Shown here piece by piece: positions 20,111 through 30,139 of a stretch of DNA of 64,000 nt. Made by a program: the position numbers and the translations under genes. The stretch lies in the NCBI GenBank assembly GCA_032622095.1, contig CP136064.1:257837863-257901862 (forward strand), given 5' to 3'. The number at the start of each line of letters is the position of its first letter. Position 1 is the stretch's first letter. This DNA comes from Siphonodentalium dalli. Taxonomy: Eukaryota > Mollusca > Scaphopoda > Gadilida > Siphonodentaliidae. The notes beneath the pieces were generated by a model. It saw nothing but the letters and a program-made list of their open reading frames with translations, made no database searches and had not been told where the DNA came from.

Positions 20111-21064
20111 AGCACAGAACATTTTATATATATATCTTTAATTGACCTCCATTACTAAAGATTGTATATATGAACACAATAGTATATAAAGAACATAATA
20201 CAAACGGTCATACATGTATCAACAAATCAAAGTATTTACATATAAATACAATTCTCGAGTTGGGTCTGCGCTCTTATCTGCATGTACCGTCCAAATCAAA
20301 ACAGTTCAGCATGACTACATGCGTTGCAATGCTTCAAGCGACAACATGTTTGAAAATTTGAATTGGAATGTCATCATCTGTAATCAATTGATCGCCCTCA
20401 ATTTCTGATAAGTTCCCAAGGAGCCAGGGGGGTGGAAAACAGTTTTTTCCAGGCACGTATGCCGGGGTGGGTGGGTGGTCGATAGGACCAACAAACAATT
20501 TTTTCCGCAACTCAAAAATATTTTTCCTGCAAGTCTTTTTGACTGTTTTTGCAATGAGTTTGGCTTAAAACACATCTATATGTCAATATTAACATAAATG
20601 ACAAATTTCATGATGATCAGACAAACAGTATAGCCTGTAGCCCATGCTAATGGATTGAATTTTGAAATCCAAGATGGCTGCTGGTAGCCATGTTTTTTTT
20701 TAACGAATAACCCCAAAATGACTTGTTCCTAATTACATGTCAATGTTCACATCAATGACTAATAGTATGCACAGAAATTCATATACAACTATTTACAGTG
20801 AAATTCCCCGCGCAAATCTCTGTTTTAGGGGGGTGGGTGTCAAAAAATGGTCGGAAAAAACTGCCGAAAACGGAAAAAAATTTGGACGCGGGGGTGGGTG
20901 GGTCCCAACAAGGGTCGAAAGTCAAAAATCAGCATACGTGCCTGCAAATTTTTTCCGACCCCCCCCCCGAAGGCAAGAAAACCATGGTCAGAAATGGTAA
21001 CGCCACCAAGATCATATAATTAGCCATAAATATAAATTATAATATAATTATAATATAAAATATT
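20111..21064. repeat. Inverted G-rich repeats plus fragment of the TTTAGCTC family
   Basis: GGCACGTATGCCGGGGTGGG near 20453 and GCATACGTGCCTGCAAATTT near 20931, each beside TTTTTTCC and G/C runs, are inverted relatives about 480 bp apart. Between them, about 20580-20770 (minus strand) is a fragment of the module found at 29-48 kb (AAATCCAAGATGGCTGCTGG, CCCCAAAATGACT). Frames in 20170-21019 are short and overlapping. Confidence 0.5.
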
Positions 21065-21104
21065 ATTCATTAGTTAGCGCTAATATAGGCGCTAACTAAT
21101 GAAT
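21065..21104. repeat. Perfect 16-bp stem hairpin
   Basis: ATTCATTAGTTAGCGC (21065-21080) is followed after 8 bases by its exact reverse complement (21089-21104). The surroundings are almost pure AT. Confidence 0.8.
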
Positions 21105-21894
21105 ACTATTATTTGATTGACTTGTTAAATAACATCTAATAAATATACATCTTATTCACAACTTTAAGGAGTCCTGGCACACGAGAATATTTATCGCCGT
21201 TTGATTTGCACCAAGTGAACTCGGCGCATATATAATTGATAGAACAGACCTCTATTATGATGATCGTGTCGTTATTTGTTTAAAATACGTATCAATTGAC
21301 ATACACGCACCCGTTCCCTCATTAAAATCTACATATATCGCCCATTTTAAGGGACCTCCGCGAATTCGGGGACTTCCGCAAAGTGACCTCCGCAAATAGG
21401 GACCTACTGCAAATCGTCGCACCCAATGCAATTTGTAAACAAATACGATTGACATGCGTTTTAACGTGGTGAGCATTAATTAAATGAAAGAAGCAATGCT
21501 ACATATAAACTATGTGTCATGGACTCAGCCTCATATATCTGTGTCAACTAAGGTCGCTTTGCGTGGTAAAAGTGAAAAGTGAAAGTGGAAATTCGGAAAA
21601 TCCTATTGAAAATGAAAGTACAATTTTTGGGAATTCCGCGGCAGATTAAGAGAATCTATACTATTGAAAGTAAATGTACGATTCCTGGAATTCTATCAGA
21701 TATCGCGACTCTGCTCGTTTTCGTGATCATATGTTATATAGGGCCTATATGACCACGAAAACGAGTCGAGTCACGATACATCCATCGGTACACATTGTGT
21801 ATACGATACAATTTTTACTTGATTAACAGAAAATAAAAATCGCGGTTACTCCAACAGAACAGGCACCCGCACTCCAATTAAAATTACCCATAAT
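21105..21894. other. Intergenic with a long imperfect hairpin
   Basis: At about 21704-21775 TCGCGACTCTGCTCGTTTTC (continuing GTGATCATAT) is opposed by ATATGACCACGAAAACGAGT (continuing CGAGTCACG), a stem of nearly 30 bp with few mismatches. Nearby, CTATTGAAAATGAAAGTACA and CTATTGAAAGTAAATGTACG are a short direct repeat. No gene is seen. Confidence 0.5.
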
Positions 21895-22973
21895 TCACTT
21901 CACTACACCAGGGGCTCCCAATGGGTTATACATTATTTTCAGGCTATCAGATTATTTATATTTTCAAGAACATATTATTACACCGGTGACTTTAACTTTA
22001 CAATTTCAGCCTGTCCTGACTCTATCGGTACGATTGAGTCATATTTTCAAGAACATATTATACACCGGTGGCGTTAACTTTACAATTTCAGCATCTACGT
22101 GATTCTATCGGTGCGATTGAGTAAGGTACAAAAAAAATTTCCCCCACAATGCCTTCGCCCAGTCGACCACAGAATATCAAAATCTGTAAAACAACTTACA
22201 CCACCATGTGGCGTAATAAAATATTCCATCCCATTTCTAAATGAATACATGGGTGTGCACTCAATGGATATGTGAGATAAAATATCGGTCGTGGTAGAAC
22301 CACAATTCGTACAGAATATTTATATGTTAATTCCTATTTGGCTTATCAATTTGCCAATCGTTAGATAAATGGTTTTGTCTTCTGGTGCGATTTACATAGG
22401 CGCCAAACATAAGATATACATAAGTCTGTGTGTATTCTATTGAAGAGTGAGAGACTTGGGTCAGAATTTGTTCTTGACTTCCACGCATCATCGTGTGATG
22501 TTACCATTCCCATGTTAAAAAATTTGTTTCCATGATTTTTTGTCCGAAAAACAAGACTCAGTGGCAAATTGGTTAAGATAGTACGAAAAATCATATCGTT
22601 CAAGTATTTGCATTATGTCACAAAAATAGTTATGGAAACACGATGAACTAGTGGTAGGCAAAAGCATGTATTCATACATTCTATGGAGGAAAACTTGTTT
22701 AGCAGTTTTGTGATTGTTACATTCGACATTACACAGTGATAATAGTGACAATTTCTTTTTATGTATGTAGAATTCTAGTGAATGAATTCCAAGTAAGCCA
22801 AGCGCAATGTCGGTCCGGGTCCTGTGTTCAAATCCCTGTATCCTTTTGATGCAAAATATATGAGTCCTCTCTAGTTTCATAATTTCATTTTGGGATAGAT
22901 TCCATAAAAGTTCCGTACCGAACAATGCTCTTTGCAAGACGACTGATTTATAAATGAGTGAGGAACTCATATA
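21895..22973 (-). pseudogene. LINE reverse-transcriptase tail and 3'UTR
   Basis: The minus-strand frame from 22970 to 22515 reads IYKSVVLQRALFGTELLWNL, then IQGFEHRTRTDIALGLLGIH, the pattern of the thumb region that follows the reverse-transcriptase domain in many non-LTR elements. Near 22260-22320 translation gives C-x2-C-x9-H-x4-C (CTNC...HISIEC), the zinc-knuckle-like end common in such ORF2 proteins. Several frame changes and stops break the frame between 22515 and 22300. The 3'UTR (about 22140 down to 21895) matches 4413-4970. The upstream domains are absent: the element is cut at 22973, exactly where duplication copy 2 starts. Confidence 0.75.
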
Positions 22974-23130
22974 ACTATCACAAGTATAACGTACTCTGAG
23001 GACAACTTATCGCCAATTTCATGCGTATAAGATATATATTTTAACAATATTTTAAACATGAATTCAGTTAAATATGTGTACAGTTATCAGCATGGACTAG
23101 ATCCCATCCATCTTTCCGACTAAATGCGGG

Positions 23131-23448
23131 TCATAACTTATGTCTTAATTTTACAATTGTCTTATGACATCTACCACCAGACTTAAAGTTAAGACCATCG
23201 TTAACGCCTTGTTCGTGAAACGCGCTTATAGATGAAGTTTGAACGTTCACTCTCAAATAAAGCAATTGATTTAGGTCCCCCATAGAACCAAAAGCCGCGA
23301 TAGTACCAGACAGTTTGGTACTATAAGCCTTTAGAGCCTGTTTAGCGTTATAGAACCAGATGAGTTGGTACTCCACAGAGGGCCAATCGTTGGCTCCAAG
23401 CTGATTGGGTGAGACCGTGGATATGTCAATATCGAGTGCCGTGTGCAA
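23131..23448 (-). CDS. Unidentified coding-like frame in the extra segment
   Basis: A 105-residue frame whose first 70 residues look protein-like (STVSPNQLGANDWPSVEYQL, then AFGSMGDLNQLLYLR). Only its last third overlaps sequence shared with duplication copy 1. The nine codons IAAFGSMGD coincide with the direct repeat that flanks the extra segment. Upstream on the same strand (about 23870-23690) another frame reads GYFVADFAPWGLGGSVG, so two exons of one protein are possible. I recognise no family and see no clear splice sites. Confidence 0.25.
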   Translation of the reverse strand: MHTALDIDISTVSPNQLGANDWPSVEYQLIWFYNAKQALKAYSTKLSGTIAAFGSMGDLNQLLYLRVNVQTSSISAFHEQGVNDGLNFKSGGRCHKTIVKLRHKL

Positions 23449-24210
23449 ACGATCAAATTAAAGTGAAAATATGGCCGCCCGTTCACTCGCGGTCATAGAT
23501 CTGTCGGATTATTTAATTTAGCGCTATGCAAGGGAGTCTTTGTGGTTATGTACTTAATTCGATGTTTAAACGCGGCAGCATCATTTGGAATCTAACATGC
23601 CACATTGTTAAATTTTCCGGTATCTGGGCTGTTTTGTTGTCCCCCATAGAACCAAAAGCCGCGATCTTAAGGATCACAAATATGCCTTATCTGGTTTAGA
23701 ACCAGCTCTGCTACCACTGGATGGCATATATTGGCCTAATGTACCATGCACGTAGGCAGCTGTGCCAACTGAGCCACCGAGGCCCCATGGGGCAAAATCC
23801 GCAACAAAATAGCCAGATTCAGCAGAGGATATCGGAGATAAACCATGCATGCAAACCCATAATAGTTAGAAACTCTATGCATGACACAGTACATCAGTTG
23901 GACAGTTGGACATTTCAGACACACATTTAAATTGTAATATTTAATGTCGTCCTGATAGTTTGATGTCCCAACCAATATGTTATGTGTTCGTTTAGGACGG
24001 GAAACGGATCCGTTTCCCAAAACATTACCTATACAGGACGGGAATATATATCCGTTTCCCACTTCATGCACTTGTTGTCAGCGAATGATTCGTTTATTAT
24101 TAAATGTTTTGCGCATAGTAACATATGTATTCTATATAGGCCGATCACTCAGTGAGGGGTCCGGGAAGATTTAAACTATTTTTGGTGTCACCTGGGAGTA
24201 GCTTGCCGTG

Positions 24211-24310
24211 ATTCGTGACGTCATTGTTCCAAAATGGCGGCACCCAGTAGCCTAATTAAGCCGTAGACGCGTAAACAAGTTTTCGGTTGGCAATCACCAT
24301 GGCAGGTGAA
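24211..24310 (+). promoter_or_regulatory. Promoter-like block with short ATG-donor segment, copy 2
   Basis: The CRE TGACGTCA (24216-24223), YY1-type CCAAAATGGCGGC (24229-24241) and CACCATGGCAG followed by GTGAAT (24297-24311) are kept in the same order and spacing as in copy 1. The start context is a full Kozak-like CACCATGG here. The E-box of copy 1 is changed (CACCTG). Confidence 0.35.
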
Positions 24311-25060
24311 TCTTGACTTTAATGTTAGAAAACGGGGCTTTGGTGGCCATTTTGAATGGCGCCCTCTGTCTGTGTTGGGTGATTTTCGAGCAAAGCTAGT
24401 TCCAGTTGTTGGCAAAATATTCCTGGATAATTTAACTTCGGAAATAATTTATATTTGATTCAAAATGTCGCAAACATATCGTCATATATAGCGAAGTTAC
24501 AGCCCCCAAATGCATAAATTTCCGAAAATAGGTTGCTATAGCAACCGGTCGCAATTTGGTGGTATCTACCCAAAATTTCAAGAAGATTTATAGACTACGG
24601 ATGATCACCCATATAGTATGAGTTGTCACGCGGAGAATTCTGCCTTGGCAAATGGTCTGACCCAACATTGAGTAAACGCACAAATTGCTATAAAATTAAA
24701 TAAAAGCAAGCATTTCTGCAAACAATCACGTTTGTGAGTAATGTTTTCTCAAAAGAATCACCAACCAACTTTGCCTTAGACTAATTTCATGAAACCGATT
24801 ATTATTTTTTATAGTGCCTTTATATATGGTTTTATTAACAATCTATGACATAAAATATGATTAAAATACTATAATTCATCACCATTTGGAACGTCTGTGT
24901 CGCAGGTGCCCATAGCATAATAGAAAAAAGCTGAAATCATAGAAAATTTCCCACGTTTCGCTCCCAGAATGCAACATAAATCAAACTAAGATATAGAGTT
25001 ATTCGCCCCCATTGAAAATAATAGACTTTTCAGAGCAGACCAGATGCAACTTAAGCACAG

Positions 25061-25706
25061 AACAGTTTATTACACCGAATAAGTTGCTAAGACAAATGGA
25101 GCTTCCTCTTTCAAGTGGTATATACTGTGGGATATATTTTATATAATGTGATATGGGGATTCGAAAATTAAGTGGTCCTTTAAATGCGGTCAACCAATCG
25201 TATTTATATAGTTTAGTTGTCTTTTGTAGGGAAAACAACACAGTATTTATCGAACCCTGGGCTACAAAGTTATTTCTTTCTCGATGGCGACAGCACCAAT
25301 TCTCACAACAGTATACATCTTGTGATTTGAAATTTGCCGTACACTGGCATCTGACGTTTAAGTCCAATTGCTTGCAAATGCGCTGAAAATGACCTATATA
25401 TGATATTGTTAACGTAAATCAGGCGCGTATATCGTTTTGGGATATAGGGAAAGTGCAAAGGGGGCGGGGCACACATCGGGGCGCGTTACAGGCCCCTGTG
25501 AAATGACCCAAGAAAATGCCACCCTGTTCTTGATTGATATAACATCTTCACGAAACCATTGATGACTCGAGAAAAATTAAGAGGGTGTATTAAATATGCG
25601 TTTTAGATCTTATGATAGATATTTCCCCGTACAGGAACGCACTATAATTAAACTGCTCAACTCGTCGTCGATAATCCACCAAGGCCATTGAACATATTTC
25701 TGAATT
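25061..25706. other. Intergenic; edge of a dispersed repeat
   Basis: Positions 24790-25180 (ending ATTCGAAAATTAAGTGGTCC) match, in opposite orientation, 40345-40785. From 25200 to 25700 nothing is recognised. The frames at 24999-25386 overlap on both strands. Confidence 0.45.
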
Positions 25707-26015
25707 AGTATATGTTCCTTAATAATGTACCTCACTGTATAGGCGAAGGTCCCAACTTGAAATTTCACGATTTAAGTAAATTTGTGAGCGATTTTGCTTT
25801 GCGTCGCTTACAAGTGTGGAATTTATCCTGGGTAATTAGTTCGATGTTTGCGATATCGGCTCACAAAAGTCAGAGAAAAGCATGCAATTTTTAGTTGTAA
25901 CAATCGCCTACAGTGAAGTACATTATTAAGGAACAGTATACCAACTAAGAAATATATTCCCCGCTTTACTTTTTCGATAAGGTTCCCAGTCAAAACTTCA
26001 AAAAGTTCCAAGGTT
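25707..26015. mobile_element. Foldback element with AAGGAAC ends, copy 2
   Basis: GTTCCTTAATAATGTACCTC with ACTGTATAGGCGA on the left is complementary to TCGCCTACAGTGAAGTACAT and TATTAAGGAAC on the right (about 25946). The interior and right flank match 9035-9385 in reverse orientation. Confidence 0.75.
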
Positions 26016-26158
26016 TTGTAGTGGTGGAATATGATCTCTACGGGCGTTAGCCAGAGTAGAGATTAATGGCATGATCTGCCCTCACCCCAACCTTTCAAAA
26101 ACAGAGTCGCGCGCGAATCTGAGCTGTTTGTGTTTGGTCGCGTTTTATTCAAGACAAA

Positions 26159-26779
26159 CTAGAGGTGTGACTGTCCCAATTGGACTAATGATACCACCCC
26201 CCCCCCGTGTTTTTAAAATAATAAGATGTTTCACATGTCAGTAAACATTTAGTTAAAATAATAAAATAACCGTTTCCATTGCAGGTGCACAACCCTATAG
26301 CCCTAATCTTAAACCTATTACCGAAAAATGTAGGAATAAAAGCTCGGACAAAATAATGCAAGTTGCGAAAATGTTCTAAGTCGAAAAAGCAGAATAACTC
26401 CACAAAAAAAAGTCGGACAGACATCATAATCGCAGGTGCACAGGTTCCCATGGTACTAAATATCAGTGCCAAGATTGAAAAACATTGACCTAAAATGTAG
26501 GAATAAAAGCTCGGACAAAATTATGCATGTTGCAAAAAAAATTCTAAGTCGAAAAAGGGGGATAACTCCACCAAAATATTTCGGACAGACGTCATAATCG
26601 CAGGTGCACAGGTTCCCATGGTGGTTGATGTCTGTGCCAAGTTTCACGGAAATTGATAAAAAAAAAACCGACTGAGAAAATCTCCGGACAAATTTGTGTC
26701 CATGGACGGACGGACGGACGACGGACGGACAAGCTAATTCCAGTATACCCCCCCCCCAACTTCGTTGCGGGGGGTATAA
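26159..26779 (-). mobile_element. CTAG-ending hairpin element F1
   Basis: On the minus strand it starts TTATACCCCCCGCAACGAAG, a hairpin head whose other arm is GGGGGGGTATA, followed by a CGTCCGTC run. It ends with a small hairpin (GTCCAATTGGGAC) then AGTCACACCTCTAG and TT. The body has modules with GGAGTTATCCCCCTTTTTCG and CACCTGCGATTATGACGTC. A hairpin head plus hairpin-then-CTAG tail suggests a Helitron/Helentron relative; no protein is encoded. Confidence 0.55.
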
Positions 26780-27613
26780 CTAGAGGTGTGACTGTCCCAA
26801 TGGGACTAAGGATACCCCCGTGTTGTTAAAACACTAAGTGTTTCACATGTCAGTAAACATTAAGATAAAATAATAAAATAATAGATTCCCATTGCAGGTG
26901 CACAACCCTAATTCCTAACCCTAATCCTAAACCTATTGACTAAAAAATGTAGGAATAATTTTTTTGCACAAAATGCTCTAAGTAGAAAGAGGGGGATAAC
27001 TCCACCAAAAACGTCAGACAGACGTCATAAACGCAGGTGCACAGGTTCCCATGGTCCTAATATCTGTGCCAAGTTTAAAACAAAATTGAATTAAAAATGT
27101 AGGAATAAAAGCTCTGACAAAATTATACATGTTGCGAAAATTTCTAAAATTATTTTTTAAATTTACCTAAAAATGTATAGGAATAAAAGCTCGGACAAAA
27201 TTATTCATGTTGCGAAAATTGTCCAAGTAGAAAAAGGGGGATAACTCCACCAAAATAAGTCGGACAAACGTTATAATAGCAGGTGCACAGATTCCCATGG
27301 TACTAAATATCTGTGCCAATTTTAAAACAAAATTGAATTAAAAATGTAGGAATAAAAGCTCTGACAAAATTATACATGTTGCGAAAATTTCTAAGTCGAA
27401 AAAGGGGGATAACTCCACCAAAAAATGTCCGAGAGACGTCATAATCGTAAATGCATAGGTTCCCATGGTGGTTGATGTCTGTGCCAAGTTTCACGGAAAA
27501 TGAATAAAATACGAGTGAGAAAAACTCCGGACAAATTTATGTCCACGGACGACGGATGGACGGATGACGGACGGACAAGCTGATTCCAGTTCGTTGCGGG
27601 GGGGGGGGGGGGG
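26780..27613 (-). mobile_element. CTAG-ending hairpin element F2
   Basis: Same family as F1 and joined to it: the CTAG at 26780-26783 directly precedes the TTATACCCCCC head of F1 on the minus strand. Its own head is damaged (only a C-run and GCAACGAACTGGAATCAGC remain at about 27575-27613). The body contains one extra module relative to F1. Confidence 0.55.
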
Positions 27614-27838
27614 TGATGATGGTTTGCAAAGATGTCCTAGCCAAACATTAGTGTTTAAAATCTTGTTGTGCATCAGGTCAACACATCGCCTGAATGTCAC
27701 AATCGTGACAAATGCGCACGAGCGACGCAATGAAGCGTAAACAACCCGCATTATATGTTTTTATAAACGATTGCGACACAAATAAATGACTGCGAAATGG
27801 GGTGGCATAAAATCAGGGAATATATATTCACTGCATAA

Positions 27839-28114
27839 AATGCACGGTAGCGGGATAATGTCGCAAGAGCTATACTCGTCCTTGACCTCGATAAATGGTA
27901 TACTCGTATAGGGCGCGCATCTATAATCTCAAATCGACTCCATTCCACCCGCACGTGCAATTTGACTTATATATCAGGATGTTCCACCCACTTTGGTGTT
28001 CTAGAAACCACCCGAAAAAGACCCGTTAATTAGTTGAATATAACGTGACTGCAAATTCTGAGGTGAAGGTCGAGTATAGCTCTTGCTACATTACCCCTCT
28101 ACCAAAATGCACGA
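27839..28114. mobile_element. Foldback element with AATGCACG ends
   Basis: The left arm AATGCACGGTAGCGGGATAA with AGAGCTATACTCGTCCTTGA is complementary, with mismatches, to the right arm (GAAGGTCGAGTATAGCTCTT, then CTACATTACCCCTCTACCAA). The arms are about 50 bp. No target duplication is visible. Confidence 0.65.
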
Positions 28115-28503
28115 CCATTTTTGATACTCAACAGGGCCTGTTCCAGGTTTTATTTGGGGACACCCCCCGATGACCAAAGGTCATCGCGGACTGCCGAAGG
28201 CAGGAGCCGGGGATAGTATGAGAGGGGTGGCCCCTCTCGTTGGGGCGGTCCGGGGGGTCTCCCCGGGAATTTTTTTGAAATTTCAATGCTCTGAGAGTGA
28301 TCTTGGGCATATCTGAAGAATGATTTTCATTTTTTAACCAAAGAGAATTTTATACTTTCAGTAGCTATTAATATGACCAGAGTCACTTAAGCTAGAAAAC
28401 AAAATTCATTTAATACATGAACTCAATTTATATTTATACACAAAAGAAAAGACACAATGAACCAACATATTTATTTCAACTTACAAGATAACATTGTTTT
28501 TAA
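28115..28503. other. GC-rich repeat-like block, then AT-rich DNA
   Basis: Positions 28130-28290 are sharply GC-rich against their surroundings (GGCGGTCCGGGGGGTCTCCC, then GGGAATTTTTTTGAAATTTC), with small hairpins (GACCAAAGGTC, CTGCCGAAGGCAG). I have seen similar G-rich/AATTTT junctions in invertebrate repeats but cannot name this one. The rest is plain AT-rich DNA. Confidence 0.4.
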
Positions 28504-28972
28504 AGGTACTCAATCCGATAAAACTCCTCTCAATTACTATATCAATGGCTTCGGGGGTCAAAAATATTTGATTCGAGTCGAGGAAGTCACCCATCAAAGC
28601 TCAGATTTGTTAGATATCGATTTTAGAAATCTATTATTTTTCATTATCGGGAATACTATCTGGCCCAGAACCCAGTCAAAATTGCGTTAAAATTACCACT
28701 TGATTTTAGAGTTATCCATCCTTGTCTGTTTGAATAGATTTGGAGTACACATCCAGAGCAGATTACGGCAGTTATTAGTATTCATCTCGAGTTAATAACA
28801 AATTTCAAAAATCAATATCTAATAACTCTGAGCTTTGTTTGATGGGTTCATCGACTCGAATCAAATATTTTTTACCCCCAAAGCCAAAGAAATAGTAATA
28901 TAGGACCCTCTGATCGGAGTGTTGTTGTTGGAATCTGTTGAGATGGGGACCCTCTTTACGGATTGAGTACCT
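28504..28972. mobile_element. AGGTACTCAATCCG foldback MITE, copy 3
   Basis: Nearly identical to 14839-15307. The left TTAA is intact (28500-28503) and the right is TCAA (28973-28976). It borders the start of the module array. Confidence 0.85.
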
Positions 28973-30139
28973 TCAAGACAATACAATCCTACAATCCCCT
29001 AATTTCTGGGAACGAGTAATTTTGGGGTCATTCGGCCAAAAAACATGGCCGCTGGCAGCCATCTTAGATTTTACTCTTTGTCTAAATCCTTTAGCACGGG
29101 CTACAGGTCGTACCTTTAGTCTGATCATCATAAAATTTGTCATGGCTGTTTAAATTGACATGTAGATCGGAACGAGTCATTTTGGGGTTATTCGGCATTA
29201 AAACATGGCTGCCAGCGGCCATTTTGGATTCTACTCTTTGCATGACTAAAGCTATCAAATGTTTTTGAATTGTTGGAAAACATAGCCGCCAGCAACCATC
29301 TTAGATTTTACTTTTATATACATGTATATATATATATATCTTTTCATGTTGATAAACTAGTACTAGACATTCAACTTTCCACATTCCTAATCACTCCATC
29401 GACAGTAACACATTAAATTATTTCCTTTCCAAGTTGAGCTACAGTGTCATTGACACTTTCATTAAGAAAAGATTGATCAAACATTACAAGGCGCAGGTGA
29501 CCATATCATACCTTTTTGGAAAGTTTGAAGACTTATATAGTGACGAAGCGAAGCGGAATTAAAATTTTCATCCCAGGTTGGATATTATTAAAAAGGAGGT
29601 CACCATTGCTAATCACTGTTTATAATATTTCCATCAAATGTCACAGAAACAAAACATAAAATGAAAACTCTGCTTTGCATTATCACTAGATATGTGCTCA
29701 AACATTCCAACAAGACATGAAGTATTATTCTACGGTTTGTTAATATTGAGTAATCTTGTCTTGAAAATTAACAATGAATTCCCCATTTCAATGTTGCCAC
29801 TTTACCTCCTTAACGGTGTTCACGCATATTCATGGCTGATTTTTTTCTTGCATATCTATTAGATGCTTTTGTATAATCTAACATGATTGAGCCAAAGAAG
29901 TTTTGTATGGAAAAGAATATAAAAATATTTTTCATATATTTTCGAGGATTTAGAGTGTCATAAAATTAAGGGGGAGATCGAGTGACCAGTTTTGAATGGG
30001 GATTTCAATGCAAACCTCCACAGCAAAAGTTATATCTGAAGCAGTTGTCTGGGAAATAAAGTAACCATATCAATAAACAGATATAGCATTTACCTGGCGG
30101 CTGGGCTAAGTAAATTTCAAATTTTTTGTTTTAAATTCA

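Larger units (their letters stand above)
22974..25060. repeat. Dispersed duplication copy 2
   Basis: Matches 16736-17908 joined to 19184-20110. It lacks the Helitron pair: its equivalent site reads CACCCATATAGTATGAGTTG near 24606-24625. It has an extra segment of about 400 bp (23243-23660) bounded by a 27-bp direct repeat (ends GAACCAAAAGCCGCGAT at 23302 and about 23665) that copy 1 lacks. Confidence 0.8.

Noticed and set aside
20737-21019. Two overlapping frames of 73-87 codons
   Set aside because: G-run-driven low-complexity sequence within an inverted repeat; no recognisable protein.
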